Origin: Zantedeschia hybrid cultivar
Lineage: Eukaryota; Streptophyta; Magnoliopsida; Alismatales; Araceae
Direction: 5' to 3'
Assembly: GCA_030544215.1 (NCBI GenBank)
Contig: JARZZO010000005.1
Span: 81,435,024-81,499,023, forward strand
DNA length: 64,000 nucleotides
The position numbers and the translations under genes were made by a program. This document shows positions 21,839 through 33,319 of the stretch, piece by piece. The notes under the pieces are model-generated. The model ran no database searches, was not told the origin of the DNA, and saw only the letters and a program-made list of their open reading frames with translations. The stretch's first letter is position 1, and every line of letters starts with the position of its first letter.

Positions 21839-21985
21839 ATGGCGCCAATCTATTACATCATCATTGCGTTTCCATGTACGGTGGGAGCTATTGCCCTCGC
21901 CGTGGTTCATATCTATAGACACCTCATCAATTACACGGAACCAACTTATCAGCGCTACATTGTCCGCATCATCTTTATGGTTCCG
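21839..21985 (+). CDS. DUF300 / TMEM184 / LAZ1-family membrane protein, coding exon 1
   Basis: The exon encodes 49 residues starting MAPIYYIIIAFPCTVGAIAL and including IYRHLINYTEPTYQRYIVRI and FMVP. Residues 4-24 form a transmembrane helix. HLxNYxxPxxQRxIxRIxxMVP is the conserved start of the DUF300 (organic solute transporter alpha/TMEM184) family. Plant members such as LAZ1 are multi-pass membrane proteins linked to vacuole and brassinosteroid physiology and to cell death. The exon ends in phase 0 at VP|GTAAGC. The Met at 21839 is chosen because it directly precedes the conserved segment, just after the 5'-UTR intron. Exon 2 lies 16 kb away. Confidence 0.88.
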
Positions 21986-22689
21986 GTAAGCTCCGTGTTC
22001 CTTTGTCGCCGGATAATTCTTCACCCCAATGTGCTTGTTTGGTGCTCTGGTATGATCAGTACTCTGGTTGACGAACAACTGAAATATTCTCGAGTCGTCA
22101 CTTACTGATGCATGTACCTGTCAGCTTTTCTCTTTATCCTTGTTTTCATCGGGGCATCTCAGTTATTGGGGTACCATGTTTACTTTGAGTTCTTCGTGAG
22201 TAATTCCATGACCTTCAACTTCAGTGGCACGACAATTTTCATCTCAGCACTCTCCTCCTAAATAGAGTTTCTGCAATCATCCATTTTTTTATTATGAAAC
22301 ATAGGTTAACTGTGATCCCTCCAACTTTTACTTATCCTCTGAAATGAGTGGCACATGAGATTTGTGCTTTGCATGGGAACACACAAGAAACCGTTGGTTT
22401 GCTGATCTTTCGTACATGTCTTACGAGTAGTGAGAGGTTGGGACCCCCAAATTCAGAAGGAATCTTTTGAGAGGGGTAGAGGAGAGAGTGAGAGAGACAG
22501 AGAGAGTGCAGTTTGGAGAAATAATGACCATGCTTGAGGACTTTTCTCTTGCTATTCAAGAAAAAGGACTCTTAGAGATGGAGGTGGGAGAGGAATGGCA
22601 GGTTCAGTGAGATCTTCCTAGCAGCTTTTAGTAGATTGGAATCTTGCTTTTCTATGAACCTTATTTAGTGCCTGTGTATTGCTTGAAAG

Positions 22690-23527
22690 TAGGGGTGGCA
22701 ACGAGCTGAGCCGAGCCGAGCCCGAGCTTGGCACAGCTCGAGCTCTGCTCGACAAAAAAAATTTGAGTCCAAGCCGAGCCCGAGCCTCAATTCGAGCCCA
22801 AAACCCAACTTGAGCTCGAGCTCGAGTCAAATAAGTCAAGCTAGAGCCGAGCTTGAGCCAAACTCAGATTTAGCCCAAAAAGATTTAATTTCAATCGTAA
22901 AATCTTATTTAATCAGCCCAATCATTGAAGGACCTATTATATTTAATGGGCCACATGGAATAGCCCATTAGATTTGACCGGCCCAGCTTCTTTGAATTTG
23001 GTGAGCCCAAAGTGCACCGTAGATGGAGCATAGCAGCTTCATTTTATAGAGAACTTTGGGGGGGCAAAAGAACGGGTTTCTGATGTGGGACTAAAGTCCC
23101 TAAGCGCTGAACCGTCCGCCAGTTGTGTGCTAGGCGCGCTGCCGCACTGGGTTCCAGGGACTTTAGTCCTACATCGCCTGCTAAAAAAAGTGCTTACACT
23201 TTATAGTTTTGGAAGCAGCAAAGCCTCCAACAACGTTGTGGCGGTGATGTGGTTGGGCGTGCTGGGCAAACATAGTGGCTGGTGTTGGGTTGACGTTGTT
23301 GGCTGTTGGGTATTGAAACGTTATTTATAAATAATAATTATATTTTATAATCGGCTCGCAAGCCAACTGAGCCGAGCTGGGCTGAGCTCAGGTTCGACTC
23401 GTTTATTAAAACGAGCCATGACCTAAACTCGAGCTCGGCTCATTTAGACAAAAGAGTCGAGCCGAGTCGAGCTCAACTCGAGCTGAGCTCGAGCGGCTCG
23501 CGGCGGCTCGGCTCATTGCCATCCCTA
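22690..23527. mobile_element. non-autonomous hAT element (838 bp), GAGCCGAGC family
   Basis: Terminal inverted repeats are TAGGGGTGGCAA and TTGCCATCCCTA. They are flanked by a perfect 8-bp target duplication, CTTGAAAG at 22682-22689 and 23528-23535. The ends are rich in GAGCCGAG/CTCGAGC motifs (subterminal repeats). It has no transposase. An inner inverted repeat, gatgtgggactaaagtccc at 23082-23100 against 23157-23175, may be a smaller nested element. Confidence 0.92.
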
Positions 23528-23955
23528 CTTGAAAGTGAGTTTCTCGTCTAGACAAGGATCGAGTCTAGGTTTATTGCATGTAAAAGGCTGGCACAATTTT
23601 TGTGGGGGATCAAAATGACGTGTTGTGTATCTAATGTGGATAAGGAGGCATTGGACCATCCTTTTAGGACATGCTTCTTCTTTTAGATCATGGATGAAAA
23701 TCTTTCAGAGATTGGAGCTTTGCTGGGTGCCTGAAAGTTTAGAATATCTCGTCAGGTTGGAGCAGAAGATGGATGGAAAGAGGAGATAGGAAGGTCTGGT
23801 GGCTGATTTTGCATGCTACATTGTGAATCATTTTGGGGGAAACATAGCTGGCTATTTAACATCATTTTGGTTCAAGTGGTCTCCTCCATCTGTAATAGGG
23901 TACTAGAGTGGGTTACACACTTGGGTGGAGAGGATATCAATATGGTCCGGAGTTT

Positions 23956-25510
23956 TGCGGGGGATCAAGTCAGGGATTGGGATGATCTTATTAGAAGGTT
24001 TGAGCAAAGATTGGAAGGGTGGAAGGCCAAGTTATTATCAGCTGGAGGAAGATGGGTGCTATCTAAATCAGTCCTCTCGTCTTTGGCAACTTATTATCTT
24101 CCCATTTTCAGAATTCCGAAAAAGGTGGAAAGAATACTTGAATCTAAGAGAAGCCTATTTTTCTGGGAAGGAGGGAAGAGAGATTCAAGAGCTTTGCACC
24201 TTGCAGGAGAAAGGATCAAGGTGGGGCTGGTTTGGTAAAGGTTGGTACTTTTAACCAAGCTTTATTGGCCAAGTTGATTTGGAGAATAAGAGAAGAGGAA
24301 GATGCATTGTGGATAAAAATCATTAGGGGAAAATATTACCATGGTACGTCTATATGGAATTTGAATCCAACCTCCTTATCTAATATGTCCCCTATATGGA
24401 GGAATATTAATAAGATGGTTGATCTGACTGCCCCTCCAATTCCTTTTCAAGTGGGTAATGGGTGCTTGGTTAAATTCTGGGAAGATAGGTGGGCTTTGCA
24501 CCAGCCTTTGGCAGTGGAATTTACGGATCTGTATCTTATTTCTGAGGATAAAAAGAAATATGTGGCTGAGTTGTATTCATATGGGCATTCCAATCCATGG
24601 AATTTGACTTTTAGAAGAGATTTAACAGCTCAAGAACTTCAACAGTTGGTGACTGTACTGAACATTAGTCACAAATTTTAGTTGCAGAGAAACTGTGAGG
24701 ACACAAGATTATGGGTTTGGAACTGTAAAGATACTTTCTATGTTAATGCATTGGTAAGAGTGATAAATGACAATGGAGTTAAGAGTGCCCTGGGGACCTG
24801 CAGTTTGGTCTAAGATTTTACCTTGCAAGATCAACCTCTTCCTTTGGAAGATAGCTTTGGGAAGGTTACCAACCATGGACAGACTGAGTAGGTTCCTTCC
24901 TTTGCAGAAACTCAGTTGTTATTTCTGTGGCATATTTATTGAGGAAGCAGATCATCTGTTTTGCCATTGTGGTATTGTTCATGCTTGGTGGCTGTCATGC
25001 TGTAGGTGCCTTAATATCAGTTGGGAGGAACCCTCCTTTGGGCTTCATATGTTGGATGGATGGGCTAAGTTATGTCCTTCTCCATCCGAGAGGGAGATAT
25101 GGTCTTTAATTCTTCCTGCATTTTTGTGGGGAGTTTGGACTGAAAGAAATTATAGAAGGTTCATGAATGAGTTTGGTAGCTTCTACAACATCATGCGGAG
25201 GGTTATTAGATGGGTTTCTGAATGGGGTAAAACTTCAAGGGTAGTGGTGGATCCCAAATCCTCTCCTAACCTGTCTGATTTGCTGCAGTGCTTGAAGTTT
25301 TTGGCTGATATTGTAATCTTGTGACTCTTTATTTTAATATCTTATCTTCTTGATAAGATATATTGGGGGAAGTTTTCTTTGGAGAGGGGTTTTCTTTTTC
25401 TTACTTTGTAAGGGGTTTCTGTGTGTTTTGAGAGCTGCTCTGCTCTCTGGTGTACTCTTTGTATTTAATTATCTATGAATCTGTGATCTAGTTGGTCACC
25501 TTCCAAAAAA
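23956..25510 (+). mobile_element. L1-type LINE, 5'-truncated, with 18-bp target duplication
   Basis: The insert is flanked by CAATATGGTCCGGAGTTT at 23938-23955 and again at 25511-25528. It ends in a short A run (25505-25510). It begins inside the RT C-terminal region, so reverse transcription stopped about 1.55 kb from the 3' end. Sequence outside the duplications is unrelated intron. Confidence 0.92.
23957..25324 (+). pseudogene. LINE RT C-terminal and zf-RVT region, interrupted
   Basis: The translation gives LEGWKAKLLSAGGRWVLSKS, the conserved segment after the RT core. It continues after a frameshift at about 24235 as LIWRIREEEDALWIKIIRGK and WRNINKMV. The zf-RVT domain appears at 24780-25070 (PCKINLFLWKIALGRLPTMD, CYFCGIFIEEADHLFCHC). 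It breaks at a stop after 24680 and at further shifts near 24770. No catalytic RT motif is present because of the truncation. Confidence 0.88.
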
Positions 25511-25610
25511 CAATATGGTCCGGAGTTTACAGCTTACACCAAATTGGTGATAGTTTCATACTGTAATTGGGTTTTTGAGAGCCTTTTGCACAGGAATATT
25601 TGAGAGCTTC

Positions 25611-25705
25611 CATATATATATAATGTATGTATGTATATATGTGTATATATATGTGTGTGTGTGTGTAATGTATGTATGTGTATATGTATGTATATATGTA
25701 TGTAT
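25611..25705. repeat. (TA/TGTA) microsatellite
   Basis: Alternating tatata, tgtgtgtg and tgtatgta runs extend over about 95 bp. Open frames over it on both strands, coding Tyr/Ile/His or Val/Tyr repeats, are artefacts. Confidence 0.85.
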
Positions 25706-26117
25706 ACACCACCCACCTTCCGAAAAAAAAAAGAATATGATGGAATTGTTTTTCATCTATTTATTTATTGGTGTCTTGGTGATTGAATCCCACGATTCCT
25801 ATTCTTTTCTCAAAATGAGGGGTAGACCTTGAGCTATCAGTTTAACATGATAGTCTTTCCATGCAACTTCACTTTCTGGTACATTTGAACACATTTATTA
25901 GAGGTCTAGATGATGATGAGCCAGGATCAAGTTTTAAAGGACAATCCCTGACCTGTAGAGATTTTGGATATCTACTGCAAAATATTTTTAAGATTGAACT
26001 ATGCAATTATGTTGCTGTAGCATAAACTTTGACCTCATTTAAAACACGAAGAAGGAAAGAGTAAATCTCTTTATATCCATTGCTTGGGTGGCACTGCTTC
26101 AATTCATTTAGACTAAA

Positions 26118-26165
26118 CCATCATCATCATCAACCACCTACTCTCAGCTGATTGGGTTCCAGGGT
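26118..26165 (-). mobile_element. RTE LINE 3' terminus fragment
   Basis: On the minus strand the sequence reads ggaacccaatcagctgagag then taggtggttgatgatgatga, a diverged copy of the RTE 3' terminus seen at 7140-7185. Upstream coding sequence is not recognisable. Confidence 0.5.
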
Positions 26166-26248
26166 ACAAAAACTATTCCATTATATTATCATATTTACAT
26201 TCAAGTGTAATTTCATATCCTTAAAACTATTCCACCCTATTATTTTAT

Positions 26249-26633
26249 GAGAGTATCTTGCTGACCGGCAGCCCGTATTATGCCGGCTGCCAGTGTTTTT
26301 AATTTTTAATTTTTTTTTTTGAAAATTTTTTGGGGTCAGCCCCAACCCCTCCTACATGGTCGTACATTTCAATTTCGGATCGGATGACTCAAAAAAAAAG
26401 AAGATGAAACATAAAAAATCGACCCCCAAATAAACAGTAAAAATAGTGTTATTTACTGTTCATTTGGGGTTGATTTTCAAATTTTCATCTTTTTTTGAGT
26501 CGTTCGATCTGAGATTGGACTATACGACCATGTAAGGCACCATGGGGACAACCTAAAAAAGTTTCCATTTTTTTTTAATTAAAAACACTGGCAGCCGGCG
26601 TAATACCGGCTGCTGATGCAGCAAGTTATTCTC
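26249..26633. mobile_element. Mutator-type MITE (385 bp) with 9-bp target duplication
   Basis: The ends GAGAGTATCTTGCTG and CAGCAAGTTATTCTC are inverted repeats. They are flanked by TTATTTTAT at 26240-26248 and 26634-26642. A 9-bp duplication is typical of Mutator-like elements. The two arms pair along much of their length (CCGGCAGC..., ...ACTGGCAGCC, and inner halves with cccaaatgaacagt), so the element can fold into one long hairpin. Confidence 0.85.
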
Positions 26634-27417
26634 TTATTTTATTTACATTCAACATGCATAGTATCGTACCCTTTTTTGTTCTTCCACCAAAGTTCCTTAG
26701 AGTCTTCCTCTTTTCTTTTTATGAACCTCAAAACTGGTTACTATTACAGTTGCTTTAGGGTCCTAATGGATGCTTTTGTCAGTCTTCTTTATACATGTAG
26801 AAATCATCTCAAGCAGCTTTGATGGACTTTGCCTTTTATTCTTTCTGCTGCTACATATCTCTAATGGAGCCATGGCCTTGTTGTGCTTTAACTTTTCTTG
26901 TTTCTGCCACTATGTATATCTAATGACGCCATGTGTCATACAATCTCTTCTTGTCTCAGGAAACATCCTCCTTACCGTTCTCATTTCAACCACTCCCTCT
27001 TGTCAAAGCAGCTTTTCTTGGTAGCCCAACACCCTACCTCTACAATATATCTGATCTGAATACCTTTTTGTAGAACATTCCCTTCAATGTAAAGAGTATG
27101 ATGGTTACAGTTACAAAGTACTCTAGAACTTGATTTCCACTTTAGCCAAGTAGTTGAAATCTTGTAGACAACCTCTAACCTGTTTATGTTTACCTAGATG
27201 TCAACTAAATGGTTTTTTTAGGGACGTAACTCTTGATCATCTAATTGAATAGCATGCTAATTTCTCCTTGTTTTTCCATACACCTAATGTGTGCTTCTCT
27301 TGACTTATTCATTGTAAAATCTTTATATTTTAAGCCATTCTTCCATAGTCCAACTTATACTCTAAGAATCACTTTGTTAGTGGAATAGGACCCAGAATAA
27401 TTGGTATAAGAGTCTAA

Positions 27418-27687
27418 ACCCGGTTTGGTTGCGGCAATTTCTCCCAATTCCTCCAATTCTCCAAATTGTACCTAGAATGCCTAATTCCTCCAATTCCTCC
27501 AATTCTACTTTTTATTTCACTCCTTATTCTACTCCTTCCTACCAAATCACTTGGAATAGCGCAGTGTAATTCTCCTTATTTTGGGTGGAATACCAACAAC
27601 TTACCAAATCAAAATATCTCTTATTCTTGTTTAAGCAATCCCCAAAACCTTATTCTGGTATAAGCAATTCTGCAAACAAAGTGAGCC
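27418..27687. mobile_element. Tourist-like (PIF/Harbinger) MITE
   Basis: Left end ACCCGGTTTGGTTGCGGCAA and the reverse complement of the right end GGCTCACTTTGTTTGCAGAA form imperfect terminal repeats. TAA lies on both sides (27415-27417 and 27688-27690), the usual 3-bp target of PIF/Harbinger. CTCCAATTC repeats fill the left half. The repeats are imperfect, so the call is moderate. Confidence 0.6.
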
Positions 27688-27989
27688 TAACCTGTCTATT
27701 GTCGTATCCACCAAAGACACAGCATCTGCAATATAGCATACACCAAGGCTCTTCTTGAATGTGTAGTCAGTTTATGACAAGGGATGAGGGATTTTGGCTT
27801 AAAGCTGTTCCTCAATGCAATTAAAATTAATTGTTTTTCAGCCAACCATCCTCTCCTTAACGCATATCTTTGACTATACTCGTTGGAACTTTTTTCTTTT
27901 CTACCAAATAGTATCTCCAGCAACTGTGCTATTTGCTTTCTCCAAATTGAGAGAATTCACATATATTTTTTTCCTTCTTTCTCATGGAA

Positions 27990-28670
27990 TAGACTATCAA
28001 CTGCCTAGGCTTTCCATGTGGTTCCTACCACCCACGATCAGTGGCTATGGCGGGGGAACAAGGAAGGCAGACACTTTCCCAGGTCGGCTTATTTGATGAT
28101 GGCCCGTGGAGGCACTAGATACTCCTTTTACTCCTCGGTGTGGAAGGTCAGAAGCCCCCTGAAGGTGCAGTTTCTGATGTGGAGAGCCTCGTTGTATAGG
28201 CTTCCTACTCAAGACAGACTTGCCAATACCTACCGGATTTGCCTACTGGGTCTCCTCTTTGTGATGAGTCAGATGAGACCATGGATCACTTGTTCCCTAG
28301 TTGCACCTTATCAGTGAAGGTTTGGCAGATGATGTGTTCCCATCTGAGGGTGAGCTACAGGAAGTTTGCTTCTGTGGAGGAGCTCCTTCTCAGGTGGGGA
28401 AGACAATGGCCCCTTAAGCAAGATCTTTGGCTGTGGTGGTTGATCCTTCACACAACTGTCTGGGCCTTGTGGACTATGTGTAATAATAGAATCTTCAGGA
28501 CGGAGGCAGCTACGCCGAATATGGTTTTCTCCTTTTTGTGTGAGTATGTCATACTCTGGGCCAAGACTTCTTGTAAGTTGGATGTTAGTAACTCATCTCT
28601 TTTTGGTTTTTTGGAGGAGAGGTATACATGAGGGGGTTGTCGCACCATCTTGGTGTTTTGTATAGGGGGC
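27990..28670 (+). pseudogene. L1-type LINE fragment (zf-RVT region)
   Basis: Frames give SAYLMMARGGTRYSFYSSVW, VRSPLKVQFLMWRASLYRLP and TQDRLANTYRICL. After a frameshift they give CDESDETMDHLFPSCTLSVK and LWLWWLILHTTVWALWTMCN. This is the zf-RVT region that follows the RT of plant L1 elements. Its end (accatcttggtgttttgta) matches the LINE at 60662-60682. Its tail is displaced to about 30754-30857 by the LTR-like insertion at 28671. Confidence 0.8.
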
Positions 28671-28854
28671 TGTGGACAGCAAATTTCTCAGACGAAATTT
28701 GTGGAAGGCCAAGTACCAAAAACTCAAAATAAGGAGGGCCTCCCATCAAAATTTTCTCAAAAGATCCTCTGAAAAATAAAAACAGACCTAAAATCCCCCA
28801 AAATAAAAAAATTTAGGGGCCAAAAAAACCCCAAAACACCCCCCTCACTGCTGC

Positions 28855-28985
28855 CCAGTGGCAGCCCTTTGGGGCCTGCCGCCCATAGTGGACGGCAGAT
28901 CCAAGTCATTGGGTCCTGTCGCCCATAGGGGGCAGCAGATCTTTGGGTTCTGCCGCCCCTTGTGGGCGGCAGCGCCCCATGAAGG
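28855..28985. repeat. GC-rich hairpin repeats (GCCGCCCATAGTGGGCGGC type)
   Basis: Three to four copies of a phrase of about 45 bp alternate ctgccgcccatagtggacgg and cagatc. CCGCCC and GGGCGG segments are self-complementary, so each copy can fold. The open frames in this block are by-products. Confidence 0.6.
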
Positions 28986-29511
28986 GGCATCTGCCCCCCA
29001 GCCATGCCGCCCGCCCTTGGCGGTGTGCCTGCGGGCTTCGGCCTATTAAAATATTTTTTCAAAAGAAAAAAATTGAAATAAGTGGGCCCCACACATGTTT
29101 ACACGCCCCAGTGAGGAGATGCCAAGCGGATCAGCCATGCCTCGTCATCACCGATTCAATGCCACATGGACCAATGAATGGAAGCCAATGCGTGGATGAA
29201 TAGGAGCTTGCCACCTAGGCAAGTCCACGGGCCAATCACAAGCTGCCACTTGGCAGCCTCCCGTTGGATGTAAACCTCTATATATATATCACTCATATCC
29301 CTCTTTGTAAAATGGTTGATGGAATGGTAAGAAGCTAGTGGAAAAGTTAGAAGTTCTTACCTTCTCCTTCTCTTCCAAGGTAAAAAAAATCATGTCGCTC
29401 AAGCATTGGCGGCGTGGTCATTAGCCACGTCGCCAAGCCTTGGCAACATGGTCATTGGTCATGTTGCCAAGTGCCGATAACTTGCTTATTTAAGTTTTAG
29501 TCGAAGCCAAC

Positions 29512-29812
29512 CTTATCGGCCCCATCATCGCTTTGGTGTGGCGATGGCGAGCTGTCAGGCGCCATTGAAGCTTCGTCAGCCCATCGTCGCCCCGACACAG
29601 TGATGGCGAGCTGTCGAGCGTAATTGAAGCCTCGTCGGCCCATCGTCGCCTCGGTGCAACGATGGCAAGCTGTCGAGCGCCATTAAAGCCTTGTTGACCC
29701 ATAGTCGTCTTGGCATGGTGCTGGCGAGCTGTTGAGTTAAATTGAACTGAAGCCTCGTCAGACCTTCATCCCCTCGGTGCGGCGATGGTGAGCTGTCGAG
29801 TCGATATGAAAC
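29512..29812. repeat. tandem array, about 5 units of 60 bp
   Basis: The unit is close to cgatggcgagctgtcgagcg followed by ccattgaagcctcgtcggcccatcgtcgc. Units differ by about 10-20 percent, and the fourth carries a small insertion. It lies within the probable solo LTR. Confidence 0.8.
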
Positions 29813-30857
29813 CCTCTTGGCATGTTATAAACAAGCGGTGATCGGTGGACTGGGTTCAAGGGAGATGTCGCTAAGATGTCATATACATAGGAGCTATAAT
29901 GCTGACCCATCTTCACATATTCCGAGGGTTGTTGGTTTTTCTTGCCACAAACTCCAGGTCATCAAATATGAATTGTGTCAATAACGTCGCCCCGTGAATG
30001 ATACTAGGCCACGTGTGGGTGGTTACAATACCGCCATAGATAACATTGTGTCGGCATCGCCTGGCACCTCAAACCGCACATGGGTACCACCTAAGACAGT
30101 CGTCGGCAAGGAGTGGATGCTATCTTCCGATACTCATAAACCAACATATGTCACACCACTTGTGACTCTGTTCTAAATGCATATCGCTATCTGTCTGCCC
30201 GGGACAGTCGCTGCCAGGGACGAATAATATACATCGATAAGTGTGCCACATTCCTTTCCACTTCATGATGCAGTCCAATCAATCTCCCATATTCCAAATC
30301 TCTTTGGGGACCAACCCAATGTTTAACGGGACCCACCCTCGTGAACAGTATCCATGAACAGTACCTGTGAACAGTACCAATGAATAGTGCTTCTAGATTA
30401 AATTTCTGAAAAAAATCATAGAAAAATCAGAAATTGTGAATTTTAACTTCCAATGAACAATATATGAGCAAATAAAGTAGAACGAGCGAGATTCTAACAC
30501 TGCGAAGAGCCATCCCTAAAGCAAACTATTTTTTTTTTCTTAAAGAAATCAAAGGATTTTCCTGTCGCAGCAGGATGTAATCATCATCAGTCTAATGACT
30601 GATAGGAAAGGTCCATCTGAAATCTTATGATCCTTTTCCATGGGCGAGTCAACATATAATGATCAAACGTTCCACTGGCGGGCGATCATGATTCCCCAAC
30701 CAAACAAAGTCTGAAACGAATCGGTCAGATCAGAAACGGCCATCAACAAGGGCTTTTGCTATTTGCTTCTTACTTTTTGTACATGTCCTCTTTCTTATTC
30801 AAGTGGTACCATCCACATCCCCCCATCCCCCCACTCCCCAAAGAAAAGAGAAAAAAT

Positions 30858-32868
30858 CAACTACCTAAGTAGGAAATTCTCTTCAGTATTGGTTTGTCTT
30901 GGTATGATAACAAGTTGATTCTCATATTCTTTGGTCGTTTATCTTGATCTATTTCTTCTGTCATTATTTGTCATGAGGTCCATGTTGTAGATCATTAATT
31001 CAATATCATGCAGTTAGAGAAACTCCAAAATCTCTGTAATCGTGCTCCGCATTTCACTGAATCCACCACCATGTATTCTTATATACATATATCCCCTTTG
31101 GTTTCTCGACACATGCTCTACCACTTTTCAAATGAGATTTGCTGTTATTCCACATCTTCCTTGGTGCAGCTTGGTAGCTTCTTAAATCCCTTTACTGCTT
31201 ATCCTTATAACTTCCACTTTCGTCACATTCTCTCCTTGTGATTTTACTCAAACATCTAATCTAACCATCTTGAGCTAGAACCAAGAATACTCTTTTAACA
31301 TTCACAAATCCTTGTATCATATACCACGAGAAAAAGATAGTTTGTCTCTTATATTTGAGCCACTCCTGAAAGTTATTTCCTATATCTTCTAGGAAAAATA
31401 TTTGTGATGCTAAGATAATATGCCTAGGCCAACTGAAGTGTTGCATTTTCCAACCGCATTTCTCACACCACATGGCCAGCACACTGTGCACTGATTCAAA
31501 TCCCTTGTATGCTAAAGCCACATGCCGATTATGGTTTCCTACTGTTTGGAGTTTGACTATGTTAGTCCATCCATCTCTTTCCAAAATACTTTTAACTCCA
31601 ACCAAACTGATTTATGGCACATAGGCATGAACTCCACGAAGTATCTCTTCTCTCAATACTAATTCTATGCGATAAGTCTGTCACTTGTAATGTAAACCTA
31701 TGAATAATGAGGCTTCATACCAATACCTAACCTGACCAAATTTTTACCCAATTAATCATGTCGGTGTAAAAGTTTACATCCCTCTCTAATATATACAGCC
31801 TTTATCTGAACAGATTATCCACTGAAGATAAACTCGCAATTTAGAAACCCTGTCCACACTCTTCTGTCTCTGATGTTCTTCACAGTTCAAATGGAGACAT
31901 TAGATTAGGCATTTAAGTATATGCAGCTTTTGCCCATGTTTAGCATCTTTTGAACAATGTAAAAAGGTTAAAAAAACCTGTGTCAGGGATTGTTCGTCTT
32001 CTCCCAACTGCTGATCAGCCTGATCATGTTTACATGGCCACACCCATCGTTATTGGAACTACTTCTCTGTCCTGTTTACGTCATCACCAATATCTGTGGA
32101 GCCATGGCATGAGAGAGTTTGGGATGGAAAAAAAAAAACTGCTGGGAGAGCACGAAAAAAGAAGTGAACATGAAGCAATGGTGGAAGTAATCTGTCTCTG
32201 TAAAAATTGCAACCAATAACTTCACAAGTCCAATTAATAAAAATGTAATAAAGTAACATGCATTCAGCTGCAAGGCTACACTTGCAACTGAAAACATAAA
32301 AAACTCACCTGATGCAGCTGTCTTAACTATCCTTGACTGCCACCCACTCTCTTGCCTGTCAAAATGTATGAAATAGAAAATAGTTGTAAGGGTTACCTTT
32401 TATGAATGTAGGGGTTGTTTTCCACTGCATGACGGAATCCCTGCTTAGTGGTTATTTGATTAATTGGATATTTGTATGTTACTATATGATTTTGTGATTT
32501 TTTCAAATGGTAGTTCTCACTATGTGACGCTGTACTAGTGATTGGACAACATTTTGCCTAGAGATGCATATTTGATCACTTATGGCATTAAATTAAAAAG
32601 TGTCTTCAAAGGAGCATTATTGACTACTCCATTGAGAAAATCAAATAAGTTTCTATAAGATGACAAAAACTGATCTTATGTGCATTGAACTTTATTCACA
32701 CCATCTTCATGTAACCTCACCTTTCACACCTCTAATGTTATGTTTACTTTGAGAAAGTAAGTAGAAAAATGGGGAGAAATTTTGAAAAGACCAATAGTGA
32801 ATGCTACTCCAAGGTGTGCCATTTGGTAACATTAAAATGCTTGGGGGAGAGGGTCTTGTGGTAGTTGG
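30858..32868. other. intronic sequence, nothing recognised
   Basis: No domain, tRNA or element boundary could be supported. A minus-strand open frame of 114 aa at 31261-31605 has no resemblance I recognise and no splice or promoter support. Confidence 0.5.
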
Positions 32869-32876
32869 ATGATTTG

Positions 32877-33128
32877 CAAGGATGCCAGTCTTGGTACCAG
32901 TCTTGGTATCAGTTGGTACCAGTATGGATATGTACTAGTATCAGTGTGTTTTGGTGGTACTGGACTGGTTTTGGCCTACAGACCGGTTTTGCCCCGGTAC
33001 AGGCCGGTTTCAGCTCAGTACCAGCCAGTTTCACCCCATATCAGTACTGGTACCAACCGATTCCACTGTATATCGGGCTATTGGCCGATATCGGTACGGA
33101 TACGATACATCCAATACTACCATCGGTG
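32877..33128. mobile_element. hAT MITE (252 bp), GGTACCGG family
   Basis: Left end CAAGGATGCCAGTCTTGG and right end reverse complement CACCGATGGTAGTATTGG form diverged terminal repeats. The flanks ATGATTTG (32869-32876) and ATGATGTG (33129-33136) differ at one base. The interior is dense in GGTACCAG, CCGGTT and GATATCGG, the same motifs as the larger hAT elements at 39124 and 45117. Confidence 0.7.
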
Positions 33129-33269
33129 ATGATGTGCTTCACACATTGTATTGACACTTTCTGATATGATAAATTTGTAGGATTGCGTGCCTTCATAGTC
33201 AAGATTGTCTTCTCAATTATTTGGGAACACCTTTTTTATTCAAGGTTATTTTGTTCCCAAAAATCATAC

Positions 33270-33318
33270 TATTTATATTTATATTTATATTTATATTTAT
33301 ATTTATATTTATATTTCA
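33270..33318. repeat. (TATTTA)n microsatellite
   Basis: About eight perfect repeats of a 6-bp TTTATA unit, within otherwise plain intron. Confidence 0.85.
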
Positions 33319-33319
33319 A

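Larger units (their letters stand above)
28671..30748 (+). mobile_element. probable solo LTR (about 2.08 kb) inserted in a LINE
   Basis: The sequence starts TGTGGACAGC and ends CATCAACA (TG..CA). It has GGGGC before and AGGGC after, an imperfect 5-bp duplication. LINE sequence stops exactly at its left border and appears to resume after its right border (tgtacatgtcctctttctta). It contains GC-rich hairpins (28855-28980) and a 60-bp tandem array. No coding domain is seen. The evidence is suggestive, and the right border is the weaker one. Confidence 0.5.

Noticed and set aside
25527..25756. Tyr/Ile/His-repeat open frames
   Set aside because: They are translations of the TA/TGTA microsatellite.
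31261..31605. 114-aa minus-strand frame in intron 1
   Set aside because: No recognisable domain, no neighbours and no splice support.
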